Below, one piece after another: positions 23,101 through 32,700 of a stretch of DNA of 64,000 nucleotides; positions within the stretch are counted from its first letter, which is position 1, and the number at the start of each line of letters is the position of its first letter. This DNA comes from Rhodococcus sp. SBT000017 (GTDB lineage Bacteria; Actinomycetota; Actinomycetes; Mycobacteriales; Mycobacteriaceae), in contig NZ_REFU01000004.1 of assembly GCF_003688915.1 (NCBI RefSeq), positions 1 to 64,000 of the forward strand. Reading direction: 5' to 3'. Under the pieces are notes generated by a model, which saw only the letters and a program-made list of their open reading frames with translations, was not told the DNA's origin and searched no databases. The translations under genes were made by a program, and so were the position numbers.

Positions 23101-25907
23101 AATCGGCCACCACCGCCGCCCGCCGCCTCGCAGACCCCGCCGAGCGACTCCCGATCGCCGCAGCGGCCTACGACGATGCCGTCGGCACCGCCGCAGAACA
23201 GGTCCTCGGCGACGACGAGATGGAGCGCATCGACACCGAAGCGGACACGAGCGTCCCCGGCGTCACCGACGCCGCCGCATGGCCGGTGCTGCGCAAGCAC
23301 CTGGCCATCCTCGCCGTCGACGGAACCGATCCGATCGCCGTCCTCACCGCCGCCGCGAACCACCGCGAACTCGACACCGCCGTCGACGTCGCCGCCGTGC
23401 TGGACTGGAGACTCGACCCGAGCGGGGAGCACTCCGCCGGCCACGGACCCCTGCCGTGGCTGCCCGCCATCCCCACCGCCCTCCGAAAAGACCCCACGTG
23501 GGGTAGCTACCTCACCGCCCGAGCAGACCTGGTCGACACCCTCTCGACAGCAGTCGACGAACGCGCCCACGACTGGACGAGCGAGACCGCGCCGGTCTGG
23601 GCTCGCCCCTTCCTCGACCACCCCGACCTGCTCGCAGACCTCGCCGTGTGGCGCGCAGCGCGCACTGTCGACGACATCGACCTCCGGCCCACCGGCCCTT
23701 GGCAGTTCGCGGCCGCACACAAGCGGCAGCAGAACAGGCTCGACAAGAGGGCAGCAAGGGTCATCGGCTCGCCCCACGCCGCCACCAACGCCTGGAGAGC
23801 GCTCGCGCAGAAGATCGAGCCGCGGATCCTCACCGACCCGTTCTGGCCGGTGCTCGCACTCCGGCTGACCACCGCCCGCCGCGCCGGACTCGACGTCCCC
23901 GCCTTGCTGCGCTCGGTCACCGGGGACCGCCCACTTCCCGACGAGATGCCCGCCGCAGCCCTGTGGTGGCGACTCTCGCGCACCCTGAGCCCGGCAGCAC
24001 TGGACTCCACGACAACGTCCAAGCACCTCGCACCGCACTGGACGCCCGCGCTCGACGTCGTGTTCGGCGAGGAGACGGCCCGCACGATCCGCAGCGATCA
24101 CGCATGGCCCTCCCTCGTCGCCGCGGTCGACAACGCACCCATCGACTGGGAGCCGGAGCAGATCCTCGCCTTCACCGATGCGCTGCTCACCCAGGCCCGC
24201 GACGCCGACGACGAACTACGCCCCGACGAACTCACCCAAGCGTTGGCGTGGCGAATCACCGCCCTGAGCCATCACGAGTTCACCCACGACGACTTCCCGG
24301 CCGTCGAGCACGCACTGGTCGACCCTGTCGAGGAGGAGGCAGCAGCAACGGTCGCCGGAAAGGCCGACCCGTACCGATCGACTCCCGCCGCCGCACAGAC
24401 CCACGACCCCGAGACCACCACCGCAACCGTCATCGAGACCGGTCCGGTGTTCGACGTCGGCTTCGACGACTACTACCCCGAGCCCAGCGACGCGGACCTG
24501 CCTCCCGACCCGGAGTCCGACCTGCCCCCACCGGACTTCGAGTACGACACCGGAGCCGACTGGGACATGCTCGCGGAGTCGATGGACTCCCTGCGCATGG
24601 TCCGCCCCGAACACGAAGACATCGCACCCGCCGCACGCGTGGCCGCCCTGCACGCCGAGCTCGCCGACGCACGCACCCGCAGCAACGATCTCTGGCGCGC
24701 GTACCTCGACGAACGAGGCCCCGCGATGACCGCCGCGATCTCCATGATCGTCGATATCCGCACCCGCGCAGACGCCCTGCGCCCGCTGTACTTCGCCGCA
24801 CAGGACGCACACGCCCGGTGGCTCGACACCACCCACGAACTCGAAACCACCGACGCCCGATGCCGAGACCTCGCCCGAGTCGCGGCAGCCGCGACCAAGG
24901 ACGGCCGCGACGACGACGCACTCCACGCCCAAGCCGACCTCGCCCTGCTCGAGATACTGCGCGAGCACGCTCACGCCACCGAACGCGACGCACACCAACT
25001 CTGGCAGCGGGCCCAGACCGACCTCGAGACCGCCGCCGGGGGACCCGGCAACATCGTCACCACCGCCGACGCCGACGTCATCCGCGACACAGCCGCCAGC
25101 ATCGACCAGATGTCCGTCGACGACGCCCGCGCCACCGTCCGCGCACTCGAAGGCGAAATCATGCGCGCGGAAATGCACGAAGCCCACCACGATGCCCCCA
25201 CCGTCGCCGAACACACCCCCCTGCCGCCGGCACGCTCGCCCGAGCCGGACAGTCGCGGCCAGGTCGCCGTCCTCACCAAGCCCGACGTCGACCGTGCAAG
25301 CCCCACCGCCGCACCGAAAAAGCCTGCGCAGAATCGCAGTACACCGGCTCGATCCGACCGCACCACAGCGCGCCTTGCTCTGTCGGATCCAGCGTTCGCG
25401 GCGGTCGAGCCCTCCCGAGATCCCCGTGCACTCACCACCGAGTCCGTCGATTCGGAACTCCCGGCATCCGAAGCGTCGGCGATGCCCGACTCCGAGCCGG
25501 ACCTGCACGGGACATCGCTTCCCGACGAGAGCGCCCCATCGGTGTCGAGCAGTGTCAGCACTGAGGCAACTGCTACTGCCGAACCGACAGAGACCACAGT
25601 CGATCCGGACCTGATCGAGGAACGCATCGCCGAAGGAACCAAGGCCATGAAGACCGCAACACCCGAGCTCAAAGCCAAGATCAAACAGACCACGCTCAGT
25701 CAACGGCTCAATCCCAGCGAGAGCGGGGCCGCGACGTTGGCTCGCTACCGCGCAGAACTCGACCGCCGCGCCGCCCTCACGCAGGACGAACGCGCCGCCG
25801 AAGACGCGGTACGCGAACGACTACGCAAACAGCAGGCAAAGGGAAGCAAGGGACCGCACCGAGAACCCGAGAGCGGCCCACGAAAGGACCGTGGACATGA
25901 ACTGTGA
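20106..25907 (+). CDS. traA: MobF-family conjugative relaxase-helicase (TrwC/TraA-like)
   Basis: About 1,933 residues. Tyr pair YY at 37-38 (DYYSSKGESPG) is the nicking tyrosine site. The HUH metal triad is at about 278-280 (DLHTHVAISNKV). A RecD-like helicase follows with Walker A GTGKT near 613 and Walker B VVIDEAG near 694, plus late helicase motifs (YARTIHGAQGIT, YVAATRGR). The last 700 residues are helical and acidic with no clear domain. It nicks at oriT, stays attached to the strand and unwinds it. The start is taken at GTG 20106, about 8 bp after TATGCT, so probably leaderless; ATG 20094 and 20118 are alternatives. Confidence 0.95.
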   Translation: MTATMHKLTAGDGYMYLIRQVAAHDATARGRDTLADYYSSKGESPGLWMGSGLPTLRTIGAGDEVTEAHMLALFGEGKHPAATAIEAQHATALVADGASKKDAAALALRESKLGNPFRIHSGVTEFRKAVGEAFTEHNAALGLPAHAPVDDDVRAQIRTRIAREMFETELGRAPLDDRELSGWVAKNSRAKTTAVAGYDVTFSPVKSVSALWALAPREMSEAIEAAHHDAVKDALDWFENNALLTRLGTDGVQQVDTEGMLAAAFTHRDSRAGEPDLHTHVAISNKVKVKGQNKWLAIDGRPLHKAMVAISETYNTRLEGYLRDRLGVDFAERVGTDPGKRPIREIVGVDADLAARWSSRAGMIDLRRGELAAEFQRELGREPTPAEARKLNQRANLETREAKHEPRSLAEQRAAWRAEAIEVLGNERTLSEMIRRTTHDHGPVREPVTVDAQWIADSADHALSVVGQSRARWQQWHVRAEAARIVRAHSVPSEQMEYAITAITDAALDPQRSVALGPDDDLDEPGVLRRSNGASVYTTEGTRLYTCESILAAEDRLVQGAQLDGGRSVDPLTVDLALLEHAANKFDLNASQAQMVRELATSGKRLQLALAPAGTGKTTAMAVLRSSWEAEGGHVLGLAPTAAAASALEQDLDATTDTLGKLVHTLRELDDAAPGEVVTVPDWFDSIDHRSLVVIDEAGMASTADLDLAVQFVLDRGGSVRLVGDDQQLASVAAGGVLRDIATTTGAITLTDVVRFEDNAEGLASLDLRAGNAEAIGFYIDNNRVHVGDLVAAEDQAYSAWQRDIDNGLDAVMLAPTRETVRTLNERARIDRLAATGKTVIGREITVADGLHASVGDVITTRRNDRRLVVGATDFVRNGNRWTIEETNADGSLKVRRIGDSRVVTLPADYVSEQVTLGYARTIHGAQGITADTCHTVLSGHETRQLAYVAATRGRHENHLYFGSALDGDEHSVITPEAVTPQTAVDLFTRILGRDGAQESATTAARRLADPAERLPIAAAAYDDAVGTAAEQVLGDDEMERIDTEADTSVPGVTDAAAWPVLRKHLAILAVDGTDPIAVLTAAANHRELDTAVDVAAVLDWRLDPSGEHSAGHGPLPWLPAIPTALRKDPTWGSYLTARADLVDTLSTAVDERAHDWTSETAPVWARPFLDHPDLLADLAVWRAARTVDDIDLRPTGPWQFAAAHKRQQNRLDKRAARVIGSPHAATNAWRALAQKIEPRILTDPFWPVLALRLTTARRAGLDVPALLRSVTGDRPLPDEMPAAALWWRLSRTLSPAALDSTTTSKHLAPHWTPALDVVFGEETARTIRSDHAWPSLVAAVDNAPIDWEPEQILAFTDALLTQARDADDELRPDELTQALAWRITALSHHEFTHDDFPAVEHALVDPVEEEAAATVAGKADPYRSTPAAAQTHDPETTTATVIETGPVFDVGFDDYYPEPSDADLPPDPESDLPPPDFEYDTGADWDMLAESMDSLRMVRPEHEDIAPAARVAALHAELADARTRSNDLWRAYLDERGPAMTAAISMIVDIRTRADALRPLYFAAQDAHARWLDTTHELETTDARCRDLARVAAAATKDGRDDDALHAQADLALLEILREHAHATERDAHQLWQRAQTDLETAAGGPGNIVTTADADVIRDTAASIDQMSVDDARATVRALEGEIMRAEMHEAHHDAPTVAEHTPLPPARSPEPDSRGQVAVLTKPDVDRASPTAAPKKPAQNRSTPARSDRTTARLALSDPAFAAVEPSRDPRALTTESVDSELPASEASAMPDSEPDLHGTSLPDESAPSVSSSVSTEATATAEPTETTVDPDLIEERIAEGTKAMKTATPELKAKIKQTTLSQRLNPSESGAATLARYRAELDRRAALTQDERAAEDAVRERLRKQQAKGSKGPHREPESGPRKDRGHEL

Positions 25908-26087
25908 GCACCGAACGAAGGACGGACCACGATGGACGAGCCCGACCAGCCGAACGGACGCACCGAGCCGGTGTGCCGCACGAGTAGATTTTTCGCTTTC
26001 ACCACACACCGAGCGGGGGCGCAGCGACCATGGCGCGTGACGACCAGGACCAACCGTCCCTGTTTTCGATCGGAGAGGGGACCGACG

Positions 26088-26726
26088 ATGTCGGAACCGG
26101 AGATGACCGTGGATCTGCGGATCCGCGACGAAGTGCGCAGGATCTGGGGGGAGTGGATCGGACTCGATCCGGACCTGCCCGAGACCGCACGCGAGGAACA
26201 GATCGAACGCGAAGCGGCACGACTGACCCAACTGGTGGAGGAAACGGTGGGGGACAGCGCCCACGGCTTCCTGATGGATCGGTGGCGGGCCGAGAACCCG
26301 GGCGTGACACCGGACTACCCCACGACCGTGGCGTTGATGACCACGGCCTGGCACTCGGCACGATCGAAGATCCTCGAGGAACACCTCTACCCGCAGGTGA
26401 CCGAGGAGATCTACCAACGGGTGATCTCCACGGACGCAGTGATCGAGGAGGAGCGCCGAGCGCACCTGCAGAGCGCGCAGGACAAGGGCGACGAGATGCG
26501 TTGGACGACACTGTCGGTGGACATCTCGCCGCTGGCGAGCCGGATCGTGGACCGGGTGTGGATGGACCGCCCGGGTCGATTCCTGCTGCTCGCCCAGGCG
26601 CTGATCCAGCAACGACTCGACGACAACCAGCCGACGCCGACCACAGCGAGCGATCCGATCGCCGCGGACCTCGAAACGTTGATCCTCGACGAGATGGACC
26701 GGACGCCGGGCACGACTCCCTTCTGA
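26088..26726 (+). CDS. hypothetical protein (212 aa) between relaxase and methylase-helicase
   Basis: MSEPEMTVDLRIRDEVRRIW... is acidic, helical, with strong GC3 bias; a GAGAGGGG ribosome site sits upstream of ATG 26088. The longer frame from 25932 has no support. No known domain. An ATG at 26030 in the -1 frame opens into the giant gene and encodes QPSLF, which resembles a sliding-clamp-binding motif, but codon bias shows that frame is not used beyond about 26088. Conserved position suggests a role in DNA transfer or establishment. Confidence 0.7.
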   Translation: MSEPEMTVDLRIRDEVRRIWGEWIGLDPDLPETAREEQIEREAARLTQLVEETVGDSAHGFLMDRWRAENPGVTPDYPTTVALMTTAWHSARSKILEEHLYPQVTEEIYQRVISTDAVIEEERRAHLQSAQDKGDEMRWTTLSVDISPLASRIVDRVWMDRPGRFLLLAQALIQQRLDDNQPTPTTASDPIAADLETLILDEMDRTPGTTPF

Positions 26727-29700
26727 CCCTTCGGGCGCAGTGGGTCGACGCCCACACGGCCACCGCCGACATTCTGCACCGAGGAGGCCGGCTCAGGCAG
26801 CACCTCGACAACGCCGAGCGCGCGCTCGAACGCGCACGCCAGCAAGACAACCGCGACGGCATCGAGGCACTGACACAGCGGATCTCGGACCTGTCCTACC
26901 GCCGCACCCGACTGCTCGCCGACTACGAGCGCGCCCGCGCGGCCGAAGGGCAGCTCGGCAACGCCCTGCGCGCCGCCGGGATCGATCCCGCCTCGATCAA
27001 CCACAGCGCCGCCGCCCGCGCCGACGCCGCGCAACGCCGCACGCCGCCGACCTGGGCCAACGACCCCGCCACCGGACGCCAACTCGACACCCTGCGCACG
27101 CTGCTCGCCCGATCCGGACTACCCGACGACACAGTCGACGCGCGCCTGACCAAAGCCGAGGCAGACCGCTCCATCAAGGCCATCCTCGCCGGCGAGCTGC
27201 CACTGCTGCGCAGCACCGACGAGACGACGCCGCCGGCACCCCCGCCCGCGTCGGCACACGAGGTACTCACCGAGCGCATCCGCGCCGCCGTCCTCGCCGA
27301 CGCGGATCTGACCGTCTCGGCTCAGGCGTCATCGAACACCTTCGCCCAGTTCCAGTCGTGGGCACTGGCACGGACGAAAACGGTCATGCTCGACACCGTC
27401 GTCGGCATCGACGACACCGACACCGCGCTCACCGGCGCCGCACAATCGCTGCTGGCCGATCCTGCCCGCCTCGACGCACTTCCCCACGAGCTGGTCGACC
27501 TGCTCTGGCAGACCCACCACCGGGCACCCGAGGCCGACCCCACCCAGCCGGACCCCACAGGGTCAGAGACCACCGACGAAGCAGCACGTCAGCACCTCGC
27601 CCAGAACGAGCTCGACAATGCCGCCACCGCTGCGATCGTCGACTTCGACGATCGAGGCCGCCGCGCCTACGACCCGCGCGCGCCCTTCGCCGCGCCCGAT
27701 CCCTCCGCCGACCCCGTCGTCGCCGCAGCACTCGAATCCCTGCCCTCCGACAGCGTCGACGCCACACAGATCCGCGCCGACTTCATCCACGGCTACACCA
27801 CCGCCGCCAACACCGATGCTGCCAGGCACGCCGCTGCGACCACCGAAACATCGCTTCCCGCTGACGATTCCGCCGACACCGCGACACCCCGCGAGGTACA
27901 CCACGCGCCGGTCGAGGTGCCCCAGTACGAGACCGGAGAACCCCTCACCAGCCCGTTGTGGCGCAGCAACAGCCTCATCGCCGCCCAACGCCCCGACGGC
28001 TCCACCGTCTACATCAGCGCCGACACCGCCCGCCGCTATGCCGACGTCTCCGACACCGTCACGCCAGAACCCGAACCCCAGACCACGACCGAACCGGACG
28101 CGACACCCGAACCCGAAACCGCCCCCGAACTCAGCGGCGTCGACGCAGACGAACCCAGCCGGGAACCGTTAGGTAGCGGGATCGACTCCGCCGCCGACTC
28201 AGCCCGACATGCTTCTCCCGCAGTCGATTTCGTTCTCGGCACGGACGTTCTCGTCCCGTCCGGAGCCAAAGCCCGAGCCCGCGCCAACCTCGACGCCCTC
28301 GCCATCGTTCAGGGGTTGGACGCCGAGTCCCGCCCCGCCACCGCCGCCGAGCAAGACACCCTCGCTCGCTGGTCCGGATGGGGCGGCGTGCCGCAGATAT
28401 TCGACACCGCCAAGACCGAATGGGAGCCCGAGCGCGAGGAACTGCGCACCCTGCTCAGCGCCCCGGACTACGCCGCAGCCCGCCTGAGCACCGTCAACGC
28501 CCACTACACCGACCCCGCCATCGCCTCTGCCCTCTGGCGCGCCGTCGAACGCGCCGGTCTGCCCGAGGGTGCCCGCGTCCTCGAACCGGGCTGCGGCAGT
28601 GGACACTTCGTCGGTCTAGCCCCCACCGGAACGAAGATGGTCGGCGTCGAGCTCGACCCGATCACCGCAGCGATCGCCCATCACCTCTATCCGAACCAGC
28701 ACATCCGTAACCACGGATTCGAGGCAGCGTTCGCCGCCGACGGCACGTTCACCGCAACGATCGGCAACGTCCCGTTCGGTGACTATCCGGTCTACGACGA
28801 CATCCACAACCCCAACAGTCGCTCGATCCACAACCACTTCATCATCAAATCTCTGCACCTGACCGCCCCCGGCGGGTACGTCGCGGTCATCACCAGCACG
28901 TTCACCTCCGATTCGGTGCGCCCGGCCGCGCGGCGCGAGATCGCCGCCCTGGGCGACCTCGTCGGCGGCGTCCGGCTACCGTCGGCCGCGCATCGCCGCC
29001 AGGCCGCCACCGACGTGCTCACCGACGTGCTGATCTTCCGCCGGCGAGAGCCGGGCCGCGAAGCCACCGAACAGACCACGCTGTGGACCCAAGTCACCCT
29101 TCCCACTGGGAACGGAGACAGCACCGCACCGGCCCACCTGAACCGATACTTCAACCGGCATCGGGACCGCATCCTGGGCACCGTCGAGGTCGGTTCCGGA
29201 ATGTACGGCTCGACCACGATGAAAGTCATTGCCCCGCAATCGCAATCCGTACCAGTCCTGCTGACCCGGGCGCTGGAGACCATCGTCGACGACGCCCTGG
29301 ACTCGGGCCTGGCGATGACCGCCGCGGCTCCGGATCGAACCCAGCATCACGAGCTCGATACCGCAGGCCTGCACACCGACTACGGGACCGATACCGGAAC
29401 CATCCCCGGCACACTGCGATTCGACGCCCACAGCTCACGGTGGGAGCAGTACCAAGTCGGTGCCGGATGGGTCCTCACCCCCGCCAAGGGCCGCGAGATC
29501 AACGATCAGTGGCAACGACTGCTCGCCATGGGCGACACCGTCCTGGACATCGGTGACAGCGCGCGCACCGCCGACTCGACACCCGAACACCGACAAGATC
29601 TGCGCGAGAAGCTCGATCGGCAATACACCGACTACACCAGCCGATACGGCTTCATCAACCGGTTCAAGTGGACCAACCACGCCACCGAGAACAGCCCCGA

Positions 29701-32700
29701 GAAGACCGCCGAGAACTTCACCGCCCTCGAAGCGCAGTGGCGCATCGACGCCGCCCAGCAGGCTGCCGTCGATCGAGGGGTGGACCCCGACGACCTCGCA
29801 GACCTCGATCTACCCCCCTACCGGGGTGAGATGCCCACCGAGGTCACCGAAGCACTCCTGGAGAAGGCACGCACCCCGGCGCAAGGGCCCCGCAAGAGCC
29901 GCCACCACCTGCAAGGGGCCATCAGCTTCGACCCCCGCATGGCGATGGTGCGATCCCTCGAACTCTTCGACGACGAGACCGAGCAGGCATCCAAGACCTC
30001 GATCTTCGATACCGACGTCACCTTCACCACCGAACGCGCCACCAGCGCCGCCGGCATCGACGAAGCGATCGCCATCGCCTTCGACGAAAGCGGCCGCATC
30101 GACCCCGAACGGGTGGCCGAGCTCCTCGATACCGACGTCGAGGACATACTCGACCGAGCGCGAGGCAAGATCTACCCCTCACTCACCGATCCGAGTACCT
30201 ACGAGGTCGCCGGCCAGTTCCTCGCGGGCGACGTCCGCAGCAAACTCGCCCGCGCCCGCGTCGCCGAAGCCGAGAACCCCGACGTTTACACCGGCGTCGT
30301 CGACGCACTCGAATCCGTCGTGCCACCCGACGCCGACCCCGCGCGCATCGGGGTGCGCCCCGGCGCGGAATGGGTCGGAGTCGACAACCACAAGCAGTTC
30401 CTGGTCCAGGAGTTCGGGATCGACCCCGACGAGCTGACCGTCTCGTACGCCGCGGTCAACGCCACCTGGCAGTTCGAGACCAGCTCGGCCCCGAACTGGG
30501 ACGACCCCCAAGGCTACGAGGACCCGTGGGGCATCGCCGGCCGCTACTCCGGACTCGAGCTGTTCACCGCGATCGCCAACAACAAGCCCGTCGAAGTGCT
30601 CAAGACCGAGAGCGAGCTCGACCGCGACCCCAAACCGCGATTCCACCCCAAACACACCACCGACCTGCGCAATCGCGCAGTACGGCTGGAAGAGAAGTTC
30701 GTACAGTGGCTCTGGTCCGATCCGGCCCGCTACGAGCACCTCACCGAGGTCTACAACGGGCGGTTCAACCGGTTCGTCAAACCCCAGTTCGCCACCGAGC
30801 ACAAGCAATACCCGGGCCTGAACCCCAACTACATTCCGTACTACTACCAGCGGCAAGCCGAACAACGTCTGACTCACGGGGAGACGATCCTGCTCGATCA
30901 CTGCGTCGGATCGGGCAAGACCCTCACCATCACCATCAGCTGCATGGAGATGCGCCGACTCGGACACAAACGTCAGCCGTGGGTGGTCGTGCCGAACCAC
31001 CTCGTCGACCAATGGGCCGCCGAGGTACGCGATGCCTACCCGGCCGCGAAAGTGCTCGTCGGCGGCGACCTGTCCGGGCCCCGCGACCGGCAACGCTTCA
31101 TCGGCCAAACCGCCGTGACCGACTGGGACATGGTCATCGTGCCCGAATCGGTCATGAAGCTGATCGCCGTCAGCAAAGACACCGAACTCGCCTACATCGA
31201 GACCCGCATGATGGAACTACGTGAAGGCCTCGAACGCGCCAAGGAGACCGGCGGCGAGCACACCGTCAAACAGATCGAACGTGTCCTCAAACGCGAACAA
31301 GCCAAACAGCAGAAACTGGTGTCCTCCAAAGCATCCGACACCGGCCTGACATTCGAGCAGTCCGGCTGCGACTTCCTGTGGGTCGACGAGGCGCACTACT
31401 ACAAGAACCTCGCCCGCACCTCCAACTCCGCCGACCTGTCCCTGCCCGACGGATCGCAACGCGCCTCCGACCTGGAGATGAAAGCGCGCTGGCTGCGCGA
31501 TCGCGCCATCCTGCGCAACATCGAATCCGGACAACCCGACGCGCCCGCGAAAGCGATCGCCTTCGCCACCGGAACGCCGGTGAGCAACTCCCTGTCCGAG
31601 CTGTGGGTGATGAACCGCTACCTGCGCCCCGATCTGCTCGACGCCGCCGGCATCGGCCACATCGATGCCTGGGCACAGACATTTGCCAAACAACGCACCA
31701 CCGTCGAAATGAACATCACCGGCACCTCACTGCGGCCGATCTCGCGGATGGCCGAGTACCAGAACCTGCGGCAACTGATCGCCATGGTCGATCAGTTCCG
31801 CGACGTGGTCACCGAGGACCAGATCCCCGTGGAGCTGCCGCGAATGCGCACCGGCAAGCCGCTGGTCGTCGAATTCGACCTCGCACCGCAGGTCCGCGAC
31901 TTCATGTTCGACCTCGACGAACGCATGGCCGCGACCTCCGGACGCAGCATGGACGTCGACAACGCGTTGAAGATCTCCAACGACGGACGCAACGCCTCCC
32001 TGCACCCGACGCTGGCGAAACTGCCCGAACCCGAACCCGAACACGACCGTGTCGCCGTCGCAGCGGATCTGCTCTGGAACACCCACCTCGAGCACCGCGA
32101 CCTGTTCACCCCCGCCGACCGGCACGGCCCCGACGCCCGCGGGGTGTTCCAGATGGTCTTCTGCGACCGCGGCACCCCCAAGGCCGGTGGAGCGGGGGAG
32201 AAGAGTCTCTACGCGCGACTGCGAGAAGCGTTGGTGGACAGAGGAATGGAGCGATCGGAGGTCGTGTTCATTCACGACTACCCGACACCGAAACAGAAAC
32301 AGCAGCTCTTCGCCGACTGCCGAGCCGGCAAGGTTCGCGTGCTGATCGGCTCGACACCCAAGCTCGGCACCGGGGTCAACGCCCAACGCCTACTCAAACA
32401 GCTCATCTCTCTCGATCCCGCGTGGACCGCAGCCGACATGCAACAGCGGTTCGGGCGCATCATCCGGCAGGGCAACGTCCACCGCGAGGTCGACGTGGTC
32501 AACATCGTCGCCCGACGCTCCTACGACGCCACCATGTGGCAGATCATCGAACGCAAAGCCCACTCCGTCCAGCAGCTACGCGGCGGCGAGATCCCGGACA
32601 CGATGGAAGACGTCGGCGGCGACATCGCCCTGTCGGCCGCGCAGACCAAGGCCGCCGCCACCGGCGACCCCGTCTACGTCCGCGCGATCGAGCAGCAGGC

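Noticed and set aside
21687..24101. 804-codon open frame on the minus strand
   Set aside because: It lies entirely inside the relaxase gene; its Gly/Val/Asp-rich translation is the usual mirror of a GC-rich coding strand, and it lacks a ribosome site.
24216..25703. 495-codon open frame on the minus strand
   Set aside because: Antisense shadow of the relaxase C-terminal region with no domain or start signal.
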